A stretch of 64,000 nucleotides of DNA from Cellulomonas cellasea (GCF_030372105.1 NZ_JAUDBQ010000003.1:1-64000), one strand, 5' to 3'; shown: positions 16,017-25,526, counted from the stretch's first letter. The notes: a model not told the origin generated them from the letters alone. A program made the numbers and translations.

Positions 16017-16060
16017 GTGCGAGCGCGCAGCCCGCCGCCCACGGGACGGCAGGGCGCGGC

Positions 16061-17044
16061 TCAGGCCGTCGGCGGCGCCGGCTCCCCCAGCGGCCCGTAC
16101 GCCTCGAGCGCCTCCCGGGCGAAGCGGGCGACAGCGGCGGCGACCTCGGCGGGCCGCACCTCGAGCACATCCTCGGCGACGCGCAGCACCAGGTGGCGCA
16201 ACCACGCCTGGTTCGCGACCCGCAGGTCCACCTCGAACGACCCGTCCTCGTGGTTGCGCACCGCCTCGACGGGCACGCTCTCCGCGACCCACCGCGCCCG
16301 GCTCGCCAGGCGCAGCGTGACCAGGCCGCCTGACGCGTCCGGGCGGAAGTCCGTCGCCCCGGCGCTCACCGGGTGCGGCTCGGCCGGCGCGTCGAGCACT
16401 GTGGCGGCGACCACGCGGTCGACGCGGAACAGGCGCTCGCCGTCGGCCCGCAGGCACCAGGCCAGCAGGTAGGACCGCTCGTCGGAGGTCACCAGGCGGA
16501 TCGGGTCGACCTCGCGCTCGCTCGCGACATCGGACGCGTTGACGTAGCGCAGCCACATGCGCCGGCCCGCCTGCAGCGCCGAGCCGATGGCCGCGACGAC
16601 CTGCGGCGACCCGTCCACCGCCAGGCGCACGTCGACTCCCGCGGCGGCCTCGCCGGTCGCGGCCGTCAACTTCTCCAACGCGGAGGACAGCACCTGGGAG
16701 CGCTCGGCGTCCAGGCTCGGGTCGAGCGCCTCCCGCATGGCCCGCAGCGCCGCGACCAGGGCCACCGCCTCGCGGGTGCCGAGCCGCAGCGGCCGCGTCA
16801 TCCCCCGGGCCTCGGTGAGCCGCACGACGCCCTCCTCATAGGAGGCCGCGTCGAAGTCGATCAGGTCATGCGGGTAGTACCCCGGCGTGCCCGTCATCCA
16901 CAGCGTGTCGACATCGTCGATGACCTGGCGGGGGCTGACCCCGAAGTGCGCCGCCACCTGCTCGACGGGCACGCCCGTGTGGCGGTCGAGGTACGTGATC
17001 ATGCCGAGCAGCCGCAGCAGCCGCTCACTCGCGCGCTCAGCCAT
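16061..17044 (-). CDS. pafC: WYL-domain transcriptional regulator PafC
   Basis: A 327-residue regulator with an N-terminal winged helix (SERLLRLLGMITYLDRHTGVPVEQVAAHFGVSPRQVIDDVDTL, about 5-50), a WYL domain (about 145-235, with RRMWLRYVNASD and SYLLAWCLRADGERLFRVDRV) and a C-terminal WCX-like extension. In mycobacteria PafB and PafC form a heterodimer that turns on the LexA-independent DNA-damage response. It overlaps pafB by 8 nt, consistent with 1:1 production. The proteasome and Pup ligase genes that usually lie upstream are not in this window; beyond pafB the strand changes. Confidence 0.92.
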   Translation of the reverse strand: MAERASERLLRLLGMITYLDRHTGVPVEQVAAHFGVSPRQVIDDVDTLWMTGTPGYYPHDLIDFDAASYEEGVVRLTEARGMTRPLRLGTREAVALVAALRAMREALDPSLDAERSQVLSSALEKLTAATGEAAAGVDVRLAVDGSPQVVAAIGSALQAGRRMWLRYVNASDVASEREVDPIRLVTSDERSYLLAWCLRADGERLFRVDRVVAATVLDAPAEPHPVSAGATDFRPDASGGLVTLRLASRARWVAESVPVEAVRNHEDGSFEVDLRVANQAWLRHLVLRVAEDVLEVRPAEVAAAVARFAREALEAYGPLGEPAPPTA

Positions 17045-18083
17045 CGGACGGCCCTCCAGACGACGCGGGCAGCGCGGCGGCGACGCGCAGCAGGCGCAGC
17101 ACCGCGTGGCGCAGCGCCAGGGGCGCCAGCACCACGACGGCGTCGCCGTAGCCGAGCACCTCCTCGGCCATCTCCCCGAGCGACGTGAACGGCACGCGCA
17201 CCAGGTCGCGATCGGCGAGCACCGCAGCGACGCCCGGCTCGGCCAGGCCCTCGCCATCGGGCGACACCACAGCCCCGTCCACCGCGGCCACCGCGCGCGC
17301 ACGCAGCGCCTCGGCCCGCTCAGGGCGCACCGCGAGCACCGCGATCTGCTGGGAGCCCCCGCTCCACGACCGCATCGCGGCCTCGAGCACGTCCGGGTCC
17401 GGCGCGTCGAACGCGCCCTCGGGCCCCGTGACGCGCACTGGCCCCTCGATCCGGCTCAGGCGGTACGAGCGGGCCTCGCCGCGCTCGCGGTCATGGCCCA
17501 CGAGGAACCAGCCGCCACGGCGCGCCAGCAGCCGCCACGGCTCCACCGTGCGGGCGCGCACCTCGCCGGTGCTCGCCGCGCGGTAGGTGAACGTCACGAC
17601 GCGGCGGGCTTGGACGGCCTCGAGCAGTGGCCCGAAGCTGTCCCCCGCGGCGCGCACCCGGGGCGCCAGCCCGGCCACGAGGTCCGCGGCCTCGGGGGCC
17701 TCGCCGACTGCGCGCAGCTTGGTCAGCGCCCGCGTGGTGTCGGTGCGCACGGACTGGTCCTGCCAGAACTGGGAGGCCAGCGACAGCACGCCCAGCTCGG
17801 CGGGCGTCAGGTCGATCGCCGGCAGCGCGTACGCCTCCTGGTCGATGCGGTACCCGATGTCGTCGCCGTGCCCCGCTCCCGTGACCGTGAGGATCGGGAT
17901 GCCGAGCTCGCGCAAGGTGTCCTTGTCGCGCTCGAACATCCGCTCGAAGGCGTCGTCGGAGGGAGCGTCGCCGTAGCCGGCGACGCTCGTGCGGATCTGG
18001 TCCTTAGTCATGCGCGCGGACGTGTTGACCAGCGCGATGACCAGGTTGAGCAGCCGCTCGGCGGGATGGATCTGTTCTGGCAT
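17037..18083 (-). CDS. pafB: WYL-domain transcriptional regulator PafB
   Basis: A 348-residue WYL regulator, partner of PafC. Seen: the N-terminal winged helix PAERLLNLVIALVNTSARMTKDQIR with the downstream FERMFERDKDTLRELGIPI, a WYL domain (about 160-225) with ARRVVTFTYRAASTGEVRARTVEPW and GWFLVGHDRERGEARSYRLSRI, and a WCX-like tail. The frame opens at GTG 18092, but ATG 18083 is placed 7 nt after a -10 element TAGCGT, so the message is probably leaderless and starts there. The two genes likely form one unit with pafC. Confidence 0.92.
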   Translation of the reverse strand: MPEQIHPAERLLNLVIALVNTSARMTKDQIRTSVAGYGDAPSDDAFERMFERDKDTLRELGIPILTVTGAGHGDDIGYRIDQEAYALPAIDLTPAELGVLSLASQFWQDQSVRTDTTRALTKLRAVGEAPEAADLVAGLAPRVRAAGDSFGPLLEAVQARRVVTFTYRAASTGEVRARTVEPWRLLARRGGWFLVGHDRERGEARSYRLSRIEGPVRVTGPEGAFDAPDPDVLEAAMRSWSGGSQQIAVLAVRPERAEALRARAVAAVDGAVVSPDGEGLAEPGVAAVLADRDLVRVPFTSLGEMAEEVLGYGDAVVVLAPLALRHAVLRLLRVAAALPASSGGPSDG

Positions 18084-18090
18084 CGGCACC

Positions 18091-18110
18091 ACGCTAGTGG
18101 CCGGTAGCGT
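18091..18110. promoter_or_regulatory. Palindromic divergent leaderless promoters (pafB / DUF3866)
   Basis: ACGCTA (18091-18096) and TAGCGT (18105-18110) form a perfect inverted repeat with 8 bases between. Read on each strand, TAGCGT is a -10 hexamer: on the minus strand it ends 7 nt before pafB ATG 18083, on the plus strand 6 nt before GTG 18117. The two promoters overlap head to head, so they probably compete or are regulated together. Confidence 0.65.
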
Positions 18111-18116
18111 GATCCG

Positions 18117-19292
18117 GTGATCACCTGGCGTTCAGCAGTCGTGGTGTCGCACGGACGGCGTTGGCCGGGTGCGGCGGAGCTCGAGGCCACCCTCGAGGAG
18201 GGGGTCGGCGGTTTCGCCGCCGGAGCGTCGGTGCGGGCGCTGGCCTACCCAGGCCTCGTCGGGCTGCCTGCGGTCGGTGAGCGGGTGCTGCTCAACGTGA
18301 CGGCGCTGGCCCGCGGGCTCGGCACCGGCGGGTACGCGATGGTGGTCGCCCTCGCCGACACGCTGCCCGAGGACCCGGCGCCTGGTCCGGGCCACCTGGT
18401 CAAGGCGCGGTACACGCCGCTGCAGGAGATGGTGCTGGGCGTCGACGACCAGGAGTCCGCGCACCATGACGTGCTGCGCGACGCGGACGACCTCGCCGGG
18501 CTGCCGGTGGTGGTCGCGGACCTGCACTCCGCGCTCCCCGCGATCATCGCGGGCGCACGGCACGCGGCGGAGCAGGCGGGTCGCCCCGCGCCCCGGGTGG
18601 CGTATGTGATGACCGACGGGGGCGCGCTGCCGGCGTGGTTCTCCCAGGCTGTGGCGGGGCTGCGGGCTGCGGGCTGGATCGAGGCGTGCGTGACCACCGG
18701 GCAGGCTTTCGGCGGCGACCTCGAGGCGGTCACGGTGCACACCGGGCTGCTCGCCGCCCGGCATGTGGTCGGCGCGGACCTGGTGGTGGTGGCGCAGGGG
18801 CCGGGGAACCTCGGCACGGGCACCCGGTGGGGCTTCTCCGGGGTCGCGGCGGGTGAGGCGGTCAATGCCGCGGCGACGCTCCACGGCGCCCCGGTGGCGT
18901 CGTTGCGTGTGTCGGGCGCCGATCCCCGGGACCGGCACCTGGGTGTGTCGCACCACTCCCTGACCGCCTACGGGCGGGTCGCACTGGCCCCCGCGGACCT
19001 AGTGGTCCCCGTCTTCGATCCCGCTCTCGGCTCAGCTGGCCCCGCAACGGGCCTGTCGTTCGCGGAGCTCGGCCAGCGGGTGCGTGAGCAGGCGTCCGCG
19101 CTGGTCAGCCCGCACGGGCGCCACCGCCTGGTGCAGGTTCCCGCGCACGCGGCACTGCTCGCCGCGCTGGCCTCCTCGCCGGTGCGGCTGTCCACCATGG
19201 GACGCGGGCTGGACGCCGATCCCGCGGCCTTCCTCGCGGCCGCCGCGGCGGGGGCCCATGCGGAGCACCTCGCAGCCGGCCGCGTCGGCTGA
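18117..19292 (+). CDS. DUF3866 family protein
   Basis: A 391-residue protein of the actinobacterial DUF3866 family, function unknown. Seen: an N-terminal beta-rich part (about 1-75), KARYTPLQEMVLGVDDQESAHH (about 100-120), a Rossmann-like middle with VAYVMTDGGALPAWFSQAV and CVTTGQAFGGDLEAVTVHTGL, and VVVAQGPGNLGTGTRWGFSG (about 221-240), Gly-rich like a nucleotide- or phosphate-binding loop. No signal peptide. GTG 18117 lies 6 nt after TAGCGT, so the message is probably leaderless. The gene diverges from pafB; whether it belongs to the DNA-damage regulon is not shown. Confidence 0.85.
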   Translation: MITWRSAVVVSHGRRWPGAAELEATLEEGVGGFAAGASVRALAYPGLVGLPAVGERVLLNVTALARGLGTGGYAMVVALADTLPEDPAPGPGHLVKARYTPLQEMVLGVDDQESAHHDVLRDADDLAGLPVVVADLHSALPAIIAGARHAAEQAGRPAPRVAYVMTDGGALPAWFSQAVAGLRAAGWIEACVTTGQAFGGDLEAVTVHTGLLAARHVVGADLVVVAQGPGNLGTGTRWGFSGVAAGEAVNAAATLHGAPVASLRVSGADPRDRHLGVSHHSLTAYGRVALAPADLVVPVFDPALGSAGPATGLSFAELGQRVREQASALVSPHGRHRLVQVPAHAALLAALASSPVRLSTMGRGLDADPAAFLAAAAAGAHAEHLAAGRVG

Positions 19293-19306
19293 CCGCCGCC
19301 TGAGGC

Positions 19307-19804
19307 TCAGTCGTCGCGCTCGGTGCGCGTGTGCAACTCGACCAGGGTCGCCAGCCTGCGCGCCTCACGCTCGGCGTGCGCGCCGTCGGCCCGCTGCACT
19401 CCCATCACCGCGAGGGTGGTGCCGTCCGCGAGGTCGAGCTGCGCCCACGGGCGGCCCTCGCCGTAGCGCACCAGGACGACCTCAGCCCATTCCAGCCGGC
19501 GCGAGAACACCAGGTTGCGGACGGCGATCCCCTGCGGCGACACGCGCGCCGACACGGTGGCCTGGCGCCACAGGAACAGGGTGATGGCCGCGCCGACCAG
19601 GCCGAAGCCGATCTGGTCGCCCAGCACGTCCGCGCCGGGCGAGAGCTGGGGGAAAGTCACGATGAGCACGACCGTCAACGCCGCCACCACCCCCGCGAAC
19701 GCGAGCGTCACGATGCGCGCGTAGCGGGGGCGGAACGGCGCGTACAGGGCGGCGCGACGGGCGTCCGCCGAGTCGCGGTCCTCGCCGCCGCCCGGGTGGC
19801 TCAC
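19307..19804 (-). CDS. PH-domain membrane protein
   Basis: A 165-residue protein with two closely spaced hydrophobic helices (about 30-50 and 62-80, [21 protein letters not shown] and [15 protein letters not shown]) followed by a bacterial PH-like domain ([39 protein letters not shown]), as in the PF10756 group. Role unknown; such proteins are often operon-end partners in actinobacteria. The start is GTG 19804, overlapping the hisG stop by GTGA. The frame continues upstream inside hisG, but without homology. Confidence 0.8.
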   Translation of the reverse strand: MSHPGGGEDRDSADARRAALYAPFRPRYARIVTLAFAGVVAALTVVLIVTFPQLSPGADVLGDQIGFGLVGAAITLFLWRQATVSARVSPQGIAVRNLVFSRRLEWAEVVLVRYGEGRPWAQLDLADGTTLAVMGVQRADGAHAEREARRLATLVELHTRTERDD

Positions 19805-20652
19805 AGTCGACAGGCGTGGATCGACGTCACGAGGATCGCCCGCGCCCCCAGGTCGTACAGGGTGTCCATCACCCTGTTGGTGTCGGTGCGGCGCACCATC
19901 GCCCGCACGGCCGCCCACTCGCGGTTGTGCAGCGGCGAGACCGTCGGGGACTCCAGCCCGGGCGTGATCGCCACGGCAGCGTCCACGAGGGCGAGCGGCA
20001 CGTCGTAGTCCATCAGCACGTACTCGTGGGCCGTCATCACGCCCTGCAGGCGGCGGGTCAGCACGTCGAGGCCTGCGGGCTCCTCGCCGTCGGTGCGCTT
20101 GATCAGCACGGCCTCCGAGCGCAGGATCGGGTCGCCGAAGATCTCCAGGCCGGCGGCGCGCAGCGTCGTGCCGGTCTCGACGACGTCGGCGATCACGTCG
20201 GCCACGCCGAGCCGGATCGCGGTCTCCACGGCCCCGTCGAGGCGGACGACCTCCGAGGCGGCCACACCACGCTCGGCCAGGTAGTCGCGCACGAGCACCG
20301 GGTATGACGTCGCGACGCGGCGGCCCGCGATCTGCGACGCGTTCTCCAGGGACTGGGCCGCCGGGGCGGCGAACCGGAACGTGGAGCGCGCGAAGCCGAG
20401 CCGCAGGTGCTCCGTCGCCGCCGACTCGGAGTCGAGCAGCAGGTCGCGCCCGGTGATCCCGACGTCGACGGTGCCGGCGCCGACGTACACCGCGATGTCG
20501 CGGGGGCGCAGGAAGAAGAACTCGACGTCGTTGTCCGGGTCGGGCAGCACGAGCTCACGGGAGTCGCGGCGCTGGCGGTAGCCCGCCTCGCGCAGCATCT
20601 CGGCGGCGGGCTCCGACAACGAGCCCTTATTGGGGACGGCGATCCTCAGCAC
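19801..20652 (-). CDS. hisG: ATP phosphoribosyltransferase
   Basis: A 283-residue long-form HisG, the first and feedback-inhibited step of histidine synthesis (PRPP plus ATP to phosphoribosyl-ATP). Seen: [25 protein letters not shown] at the N-terminus, [21 protein letters not shown] (about 73-93), [21 protein letters not shown] (about 155-175, the PRPP-binding signature) and a C-terminal ACT-like regulatory domain from about 210. The GTG start has GAGGA upstream. It follows hisE by 54 bases and lies in the riboflavin operon, an arrangement typical of actinobacteria. Confidence 0.97.
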   Translation of the reverse strand: MLRIAVPNKGSLSEPAAEMLREAGYRQRRDSRELVLPDPDNDVEFFFLRPRDIAVYVGAGTVDVGITGRDLLLDSESAATEHLRLGFARSTFRFAAPAAQSLENASQIAGRRVATSYPVLVRDYLAERGVAASEVVRLDGAVETAIRLGVADVIADVVETGTTLRAAGLEIFGDPILRSEAVLIKRTDGEEPAGLDVLTRRLQGVMTAHEYVLMDYDVPLALVDAAVAITPGLESPTVSPLHNREWAAVRAMVRRTDTNRVMDTLYDLGARAILVTSIHACRL

Positions 20653-20706
20653 GGGGTCCTCACGATGGGTGGTTCGGCAAGAAGGCAGATGGTGTGGCCG
20701 TGTGGC

Positions 20707-20970
20707 TCACAGGTGGGTGTAGACGTCCTCGAGGGTCAGGCCCTTGGCGAGCATCAGCACCTGCAGGTGGTACAGCAGCTGCGAGATCTCCTCGGCGGTG
20801 CGCTCGTCGCCCTCATGCTCCGCGGCCATCCACACCTCGGCCGCCTCCTCGACGACCTTCTTCCCGATCGCATGGACACCGGCGTCGATCTCGACGACGG
20901 TGCGGGAACCGGCGGGGCGGGTGGCGGCCTTGTCGGCCAGCTCGGCGAACAGCGAGTCGAACGTCTTCAC
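20707..20970 (-). CDS. hisE: Phosphoribosyl-ATP pyrophosphatase
   Basis: An 87-residue all-helical MazG-like enzyme, the second step of histidine synthesis. Seen: [16 protein letters not shown], then the metal-binding [15 protein letters not shown] (about 36-50) and [18 protein letters not shown] (about 62-79). Length is normal for the stand-alone actinobacterial HisE. The GTG start overlaps the ribH stop by GTGA, so histidine and riboflavin genes are translationally coupled here. Confidence 0.96.
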   Translation of the reverse strand: MKTFDSLFAELADKAATRPAGSRTVVEIDAGVHAIGKKVVEEAAEVWMAAEHEGDERTAEEISQLLYHLQVLMLAKGLTLEDVYTHL

Positions 20971-21443
20971 GGCAGGAGCCTAGACGCACGCAGCGCCGCG
21001 ACGGTCGCGATGACCGCCTCCGCGGCCTCGGCGCCCTTGTCCTCGTGCGAGCCGGGCAGCCCCGCGCGGTCGAGCGCCTGCGCCTCGTCGTCGCAGGTGA
21101 GCACCCCGAAGCCGACGGGCACCCCGGTGCGCACCGCCACGTCGGTCAGGCCCATGGTGGCCGCCTGGCACACGTAGTCGAAGTGCGGGGTGCCGCCCCG
21201 GATGACGACGCCCAGGGCGACCACGGCGTCGGCGTGCTCGGCCGCGTGACGGGCCGCCACGGGCAGCTCGAAAGTGCCCGGGACGCGCACCCAGGTGACG
21301 TCCGTCACGTGGGCGGCCTCCAGGGCGCGTCGCGCGCCCTCGATCAGCCCGTCCATGACGACGGTGTGCCAGCTCGCGGCGACGACTGTCACCCGCAGGC
21401 CGACGCCGTCGACGTCCAGGGAAGGTGCTCCGGCGCCGCTCAT
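20967..21443 (-). CDS. ribH: 6,7-dimethyl-8-ribityllumazine synthase
   Basis: A 158-residue lumazine synthase, condensing the ribityl-pyrimidine with the four-carbon RibA/B product; it usually forms icosahedral shells. Seen: [20 protein letters not shown] (substrate pocket near Trp), [18 protein letters not shown], and [20 protein letters not shown] (about 77-96), carrying the catalytic-region His. The ATG start overlaps the ribBA stop by ATGA. Confidence 0.97.
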   Translation of the reverse strand: MSGAGAPSLDVDGVGLRVTVVAASWHTVVMDGLIEGARRALEAAHVTDVTWVRVPGTFELPVAARHAAEHADAVVALGVVIRGGTPHFDYVCQAATMGLTDVAVRTGVPVGFGVLTCDDEAQALDRAGLPGSHEDKGAEAAEAVIATVAALRASRLLP

Positions 21444-22837
21444 GACGTGATCTCCTCGTTGGTGGGGATGGTGCTCAGGTCGTCCTCGGACAGGACGTGG
21501 TCGCTGGTGTCGGTGCCGGGGGCTGCGGGGGCCGCCTCCACCGGGTCGAGCCGCAGCGGCTCGGTCTGCTCGGTGCCGGGCGGGAAGGTCAGCACATGGC
21601 CCATCGACACGGCCTTGGTGCGCAGGTACGCCTCGTTGTGCGGCGTGCGCCCCACCTCGAGGGCCCGCACCTGGTCCACATCGATGCCGTGCGCGCGCAG
21701 CCCGGCGACCTTCGCCGGGTTGTTGGTCAGCAGCGTGAGGCGCCGCACGCCCAGGTCGGCGAGGATCGCCGCCGCGGCGCCGTACTCGCGGCGGTCCGCC
21801 GGCCAGCCCAGGTCGAGGTTCGCCTCGACGGTGTCCCGGCCCTGGTCCTGCAGCGCATAGGCCGCCACCTTGGCCAGCAGGCCGATCCCGCGACCCTCAT
21901 GGCCGCGCAGGTACACCACGGCGCCACCCTCGCGCGCCGCGAGCTCCAGCGCGGCGTCGAGCTGCGGCCCGCAGTCGCAGCGCGCCGAGCCGAACGCGTC
22001 GCCGGTGAGGCATTCGGAGTGCACCCGCACCACCGGCTGCTCCGACAGGCCCTGGGAGGCGACGAGGGCCACATGCTCAGCGCCCGTGCGGACGTCGCGG
22101 TAGCCGTGGATGCGGAACTCGCCGTGCCGGGTGGGCAGGTACGCGGTGTGCGTCGCGTGGACGCGGGGCGCCGGGGCGGGCTCGGGGGCGGACTCCTCGG
22201 CGGGCTCGACCACGTCGCCGTGCTCAGTGCGCCAGGCGACCAGGTCGGCGATGGTGATGAGCACCAGCCCCTCGTCGGCGGCGAGCCGCGCGGCGCTGTC
22301 GAGCCGCATCATCGTGCCGTCGTCGTGGACCAGCTCCGCGATCGCGCCCACCGGCTCCAGCCCGGCCAGACGGCACAGGTCCACGGCGGCCTCCGTGTGG
22401 CCGGCCCGATGCAGCACGCCGCCGGGCACCGCCCGCAGCGGCAGCACGTGGCCGGGGCGGATGAGGCTCTCGGCGCCGGAGGCCGGGTCGGCCAGGACGC
22501 GCAGGGTGCGGGCCCGGTCCGCGGCGGAGATCCCCGTCGTCACGCCGGTCGCCGCGTCCACCGTCACGGTGTACGCGGTGCGGCGCGGGTCCTGGCTGTG
22601 CGGCACCATCAGCGGGAGCTGCAGCGCGTCGGCCCGCGCCGCCGGCATGGGCGCGCACAGGTAGCCCGAGGAGTGCCGGATCGTCCAGGCCACCCACTCG
22701 GGGGTCGCGGACGCCGCCGCGAGGATCACGTCGGCCTCGTTCTCCCGGTCGGGCGAGTCGGCCACCAGCACTGGGCGGCCCGCGCGCAGCGCGTCGAGGG
22801 CCTCCTCGATCGTCCCCATGCGGATCTCGGCGCTCAT
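21440..22837 (-). CDS. ribBA: Bifunctional DHBP synthase / GTP cyclohydrolase II
   Basis: A 465-residue fusion supplying both precursors of riboflavin. The N-terminal half (about 1-210) is 3,4-dihydroxy-2-butanone-4-phosphate synthase, with [17 protein letters not shown] and [24 protein letters not shown]. The C-terminal half (about 245-425) is GTP cyclohydrolase II, with the zinc ligands in [20 protein letters not shown] and [12 protein letters not shown] Pro/Glu linker joins them and a 40-residue acidic tail follows. ATG 22837 overlaps the ribE stop by ATGA. Both halves keep their key residues. Confidence 0.96.
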   Translation of the reverse strand: MSAEIRMGTIEEALDALRAGRPVLVADSPDRENEADVILAAASATPEWVAWTIRHSSGYLCAPMPAARADALQLPLMVPHSQDPRRTAYTVTVDAATGVTTGISAADRARTLRVLADPASGAESLIRPGHVLPLRAVPGGVLHRAGHTEAAVDLCRLAGLEPVGAIAELVHDDGTMMRLDSAARLAADEGLVLITIADLVAWRTEHGDVVEPAEESAPEPAPAPRVHATHTAYLPTRHGEFRIHGYRDVRTGAEHVALVASQGLSEQPVVRVHSECLTGDAFGSARCDCGPQLDAALELAAREGGAVVYLRGHEGRGIGLLAKVAAYALQDQGRDTVEANLDLGWPADRREYGAAAAILADLGVRRLTLLTNNPAKVAGLRAHGIDVDQVRALEVGRTPHNEAYLRTKAVSMGHVLTFPPGTEQTEPLRLDPVEAAPAAPGTDTSDHVLSEDDLSTIPTNEEITS

Positions 22838-23445
22838 CGGGCCACCTCCCCCGCCTGCAGCAGGCGTTCCACGTACTTGGCGAGCACATCGACCTCCACA
22901 TTCACGAGCGCGCCCGGGGTGAGCCCGCCCAACGTCGTCGCGGCGAGGGTCGTGGGGATCAGCGAGACCCCGAACGAGTCCGCCGTCACCTGCGTCACGG
23001 TCAGCGACACCCCCGAGACGGCCACCGAGCCCTTCTCGGCGATGTACCTCGCCAGGTCGGGGCCCACCTCGAACACCAGGTCGTCCCAACGGGGCCCCGG
23101 CGTGCGGGAGCGCAGCACCCCGACGCCATCCACGTGCCCCTGCACGATGTGGCCGCCCAGGCGCGCGTCGGCGCGCAGCGCCCGCTCGAGGTTGACCGGG
23201 GACCCGGCCGCCAGGCCGCCCAGCGCGGTGCGGCGCAACGTCTCCGGCATCACGTCGGCGGTGAACGTCCCGTCGCCCGGCAGGCCCGTGACCGTCAGGC
23301 ACACACCCGACACGCTGATCGAGTCGCCCAGCGCCGCGTCGGACACCACCAACGGCCCCTTGACCGTGACGCGCGCGTCGGCGGCGCCGTCCTGCGTGGT
23401 GATCGCGGTGACGACCCCGACCTCTTCGACGATTCCGGTGAACAT
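22834..23445 (-). CDS. ribE: Riboflavin synthase, alpha subunit
   Basis: A 203-residue enzyme that dismutates two lumazines into riboflavin. Seen: MFTGIVEEVGVV at the N-terminus and two similar lumazine-binding barrels, the first with GDSISVSGVCLTVTGL and GGHIVQGHVDGVG, the second with GSVAVSGVSLTVTQV and GALVNVEVDVLAKYVERL. A TTG at 23448 is in frame, but ATG 23445 matches the family start and shares one base with the ribD stop (TGATG). Confidence 0.97.
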   Translation of the reverse strand: MFTGIVEEVGVVTAITTQDGAADARVTVKGPLVVSDAALGDSISVSGVCLTVTGLPGDGTFTADVMPETLRRTALGGLAAGSPVNLERALRADARLGGHIVQGHVDGVGVLRSRTPGPRWDDLVFEVGPDLARYIAEKGSVAVSGVSLTVTQVTADSFGVSLIPTTLAATTLGGLTPGALVNVEVDVLAKYVERLLQAGEVAR

Positions 23446-24542
23446 CAACTCTCCTCGCTGGCCGTGCGGATCAGGTGGGCCGGGTCAGACGGCCCGTTCG
23501 GGTGGCTGGTGTGGGGCGCGCCGAGTCGGCTGATGACGAGCACGTCGGGTCCCAGCCGACGCACCTCCGAGGGCTCCAGGCGCAACGCGCCGTCGATGGA
23601 CGCGATGCCGAGGTCCGCCACGGCGGGCAACCCGGCGCCGAGCAGCACCGGAGCCACATACGCGCGCACCTCGTCCACAACCCCCGCGCGTAGGAACGCG
23701 GCCGCCAACGTGGGCCCGCCCTCCACGAGCAGATGGCGGACCTCGCGCTCGTGCAGCACGGCCAGCACCTCATGCGGGTCATGCGTCGGGACGTGCACCA
23801 GCTCGCCGCCCTCGCCGCGCAGCCGACCATTCGCGGGGACGGGCCGACGGCCCACCACCACCCGTAGGGGCTGATGCGCCGCCAGGGCGCCGTCCGCGTC
23901 GCGGGCCGTGAGCGCGGGATCGTCCACCTGCACGGTGCCCGATCCGACGGCGATCGCGTCCACCTGCGCGCGCAGCGCATGCGCGTCCTGGCGGGACGCC
24001 TGCGAGGTGATCCACCGGCTCGACCCGTCGGCAGCGGACACCCGGCCGTCCAGGGACGTCGCGAGCTTGAGGGTGACGAATGGGCGGCCCCGCTCCACGG
24101 CGTGCCACCAGTGCCCCAGCACCTCCCGGCCCGCTACGGCGGCGATGCCGGTGAGCACGTCCACGCCGGCGGCGCGCAGCCGCGCGGCGCCTCCCGAGGC
24201 GACAGGGTTCGGGTCCTCGACGGCGATCGCGACGCGGGCGACCCCCGCGGCGATCAACGCCTGCGAGCACGGGCCGGTGCGCCCGGTGTGGTCGCACGGC
24301 TCCAGGGTCACCACGGCCGTCGCGCCGTGGACGTCGTGGCCGCGCTCGCGGGCGTCGTCCAGGGCCGCGACCTCGGCGTGCGAGGTCCCGGCGCCACGGT
24401 GCCAGCCTTCACCGAGCGTGCGGCCGTCAGCGCTCAGCAGCACGCAGCCGACACGGGGGTTGGGTCCATGCGCGGGACCACGCGCGGCAAGCTCCAGGGC
24501 TCGCGCCATCGCGCGCCGCAGTGGCTCGTCCGCCTGGTCCAT
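23445..24542 (-). CDS. ribD: Bifunctional riboflavin deaminase/reductase RibD
   Basis: A 365-residue fusion. The N-terminal pyrimidine deaminase (about 1-145) has the zinc motif HAEVAAL and PCDHTGRTGPC. The C-terminal NADPH reductase (about 150-360) has LKLATSLDGRVSAADGSSRWITS and LLVEGGPTLAAAFLRAGVVDE. ATG 24542 follows GGGAGG at good spacing; the 25 residues upstream in frame are leader sequence. First gene of the riboflavin operon, under the FMN riboswitch. Confidence 0.96.
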   Translation of the reverse strand: MDQADEPLRRAMARALELAARGPAHGPNPRVGCVLLSADGRTLGEGWHRGAGTSHAEVAALDDARERGHDVHGATAVVTLEPCDHTGRTGPCSQALIAAGVARVAIAVEDPNPVASGGAARLRAAGVDVLTGIAAVAGREVLGHWWHAVERGRPFVTLKLATSLDGRVSAADGSSRWITSQASRQDAHALRAQVDAIAVGSGTVQVDDPALTARDADGALAAHQPLRVVVGRRPVPANGRLRGEGGELVHVPTHDPHEVLAVLHEREVRHLLVEGGPTLAAAFLRAGVVDEVRAYVAPVLLGAGLPAVADLGIASIDGALRLEPSEVRRLGPDVLVISRLGAPHTSHPNGPSDPAHLIRTASEES

Positions 24543-24586
24543 CGTCGCCTCCCGTGCCGCTGAGGGCTCCGGGGGCTGACGGGAGG

Positions 24587-24640
24587 GGACGCCCCGTCGA
24601 GGGCGTCCTGATCCCACGGAGCGCGCCCATGCGGGCGCGC
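24587..24640 (-). terminator. Two hairpins in the FMN riboswitch expression platform
   Basis: Two perfect 8-bp hairpins lie between the aptamer and ribD: GCGCGCCC (24621-24628) with GGGCGCGC (24633-24640), and GGACGCCC (24587-24594) with GGGCGTCC (24601-24608). Neither has a T-run on the minus strand, and the ribD Shine-Dalgarno lies outside both. They could be Rho-assisted or hairpin-only terminators. Confidence 0.5.
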
Positions 24641-24648
24641 ACCGCCAC

Positions 24649-24772
24649 GTCTCCTCCCATCCGGACTTTCACCGTCGGTCCTGGAATTCCACCAGGTCAA
24701 CCGGGCGCCCTGTGAGGGGCGCTCGGGTCGCGGACTGTCACCGCCGGCTCGGAATTACACCGACCCCGGAGC
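24649..24772 (-). promoter_or_regulatory. FMN riboswitch (RFN element)
   Basis: On the minus strand the conserved blocks are present in order: GGGGTCGGTGTAATTCCGA, CCGGCGGTGACAGTCCGCGA, GGTGGAATTCCAGGACCGAC, and GGTGAAAGTCCGGATGGGAG. These are the core strands of the six-helix FMN aptamer. It lies about 107 bases before ribD and should turn the operon down when FMN is plentiful. Confidence 0.96.
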
Positions 24773-24845
24773 ACGTGTGTGCGTTCTCTCAACGATGATG
24801 CCACACGCGTCATTCCCCCTGGCCCGAGGGACCGCACGCTGGGCG

Positions 24846-25520
24846 CTAGATGCCGGCCTCCGGCGAGGCGGCGTCGGCGAGCCCGCGCAGCGCGGCGATC
24901 TCCGCGGCGGGGTCGGGCGCCCCGTAGACCGCGGAACCAGCCACGAAGCAGTTCGCGCCGGCCGCGGCGATGGCCCCGATCGTGCCCCGGGAGACACCGC
25001 CGTCGACCTGGATCCACGTCGACGCGCCACTGGCGTCGATCGCGGCCCTGGCCCGGCGGATCTTCGCGAGCGTGCCCTCGATGAACGCCTGCCCCCCAAA
25101 GCCGGGCTCCACGGTCATCACGAGGATCATGTCGAGCTCGTCGAGCAGGTCGAGGAACGGCTCCACGGGCGTGGCGGGCCGCAGCGCCACGGAGGCGCGC
25201 ACTCCCTGCGACCGGAGCTCACGGGCCAGCCGCACCGGCGCCTGGGAGGCCTCGGCGTGGAACGTGACCGACGCGACGCCCGCCTCGGCGTACAGCGGAG
25301 CCCAGCGGTCGACGTCCTCGATCATCAGGTGCGCGTCGATCGGCACCGGCGAGACCTCGACGATGCGGCGCACCACCGGAAGGCCCAAGGTGAGGTTCGG
25401 CACGAAGTGGTTGTCCATCACGTCGACATGCGCGTAGTCGGCGTCGCGGATCACCGCGAGGTCGCGCTCGAGGTTCGCGAAGTCGGCGGACAGGATGCTG
25501 GGACTGATCAGTGCGGCCAC
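24846..25520 (-). CDS. rpe: Ribulose-phosphate 3-epimerase
   Basis: A 224-residue TIM-barrel enzyme interconverting ribulose-5-P and xylulose-5-P in the pentose phosphate pathway; ribulose-5-P is also a riboflavin precursor. Seen: [17 protein letters not shown] (about 5-21), [16 protein letters not shown] (metal and base residues), [28 protein letters not shown] and [14 protein letters not shown]. The GTG start has a leaderless -10 element 6 nt upstream. It ends about 70 bases before the FMN riboswitch, so ribD may receive some read-through. Confidence 0.97.
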   Translation of the reverse strand: MAALISPSILSADFANLERDLAVIRDADYAHVDVMDNHFVPNLTLGLPVVRRIVEVSPVPIDAHLMIEDVDRWAPLYAEAGVASVTFHAEASQAPVRLARELRSQGVRASVALRPATPVEPFLDLLDELDMILVMTVEPGFGGQAFIEGTLAKIRRARAAIDASGASTWIQVDGGVSRGTIGAIAAAGANCFVAGSAVYGAPDPAAEIAALRGLADAASPEAGI

Positions 25521-25526
25521 CTGACC

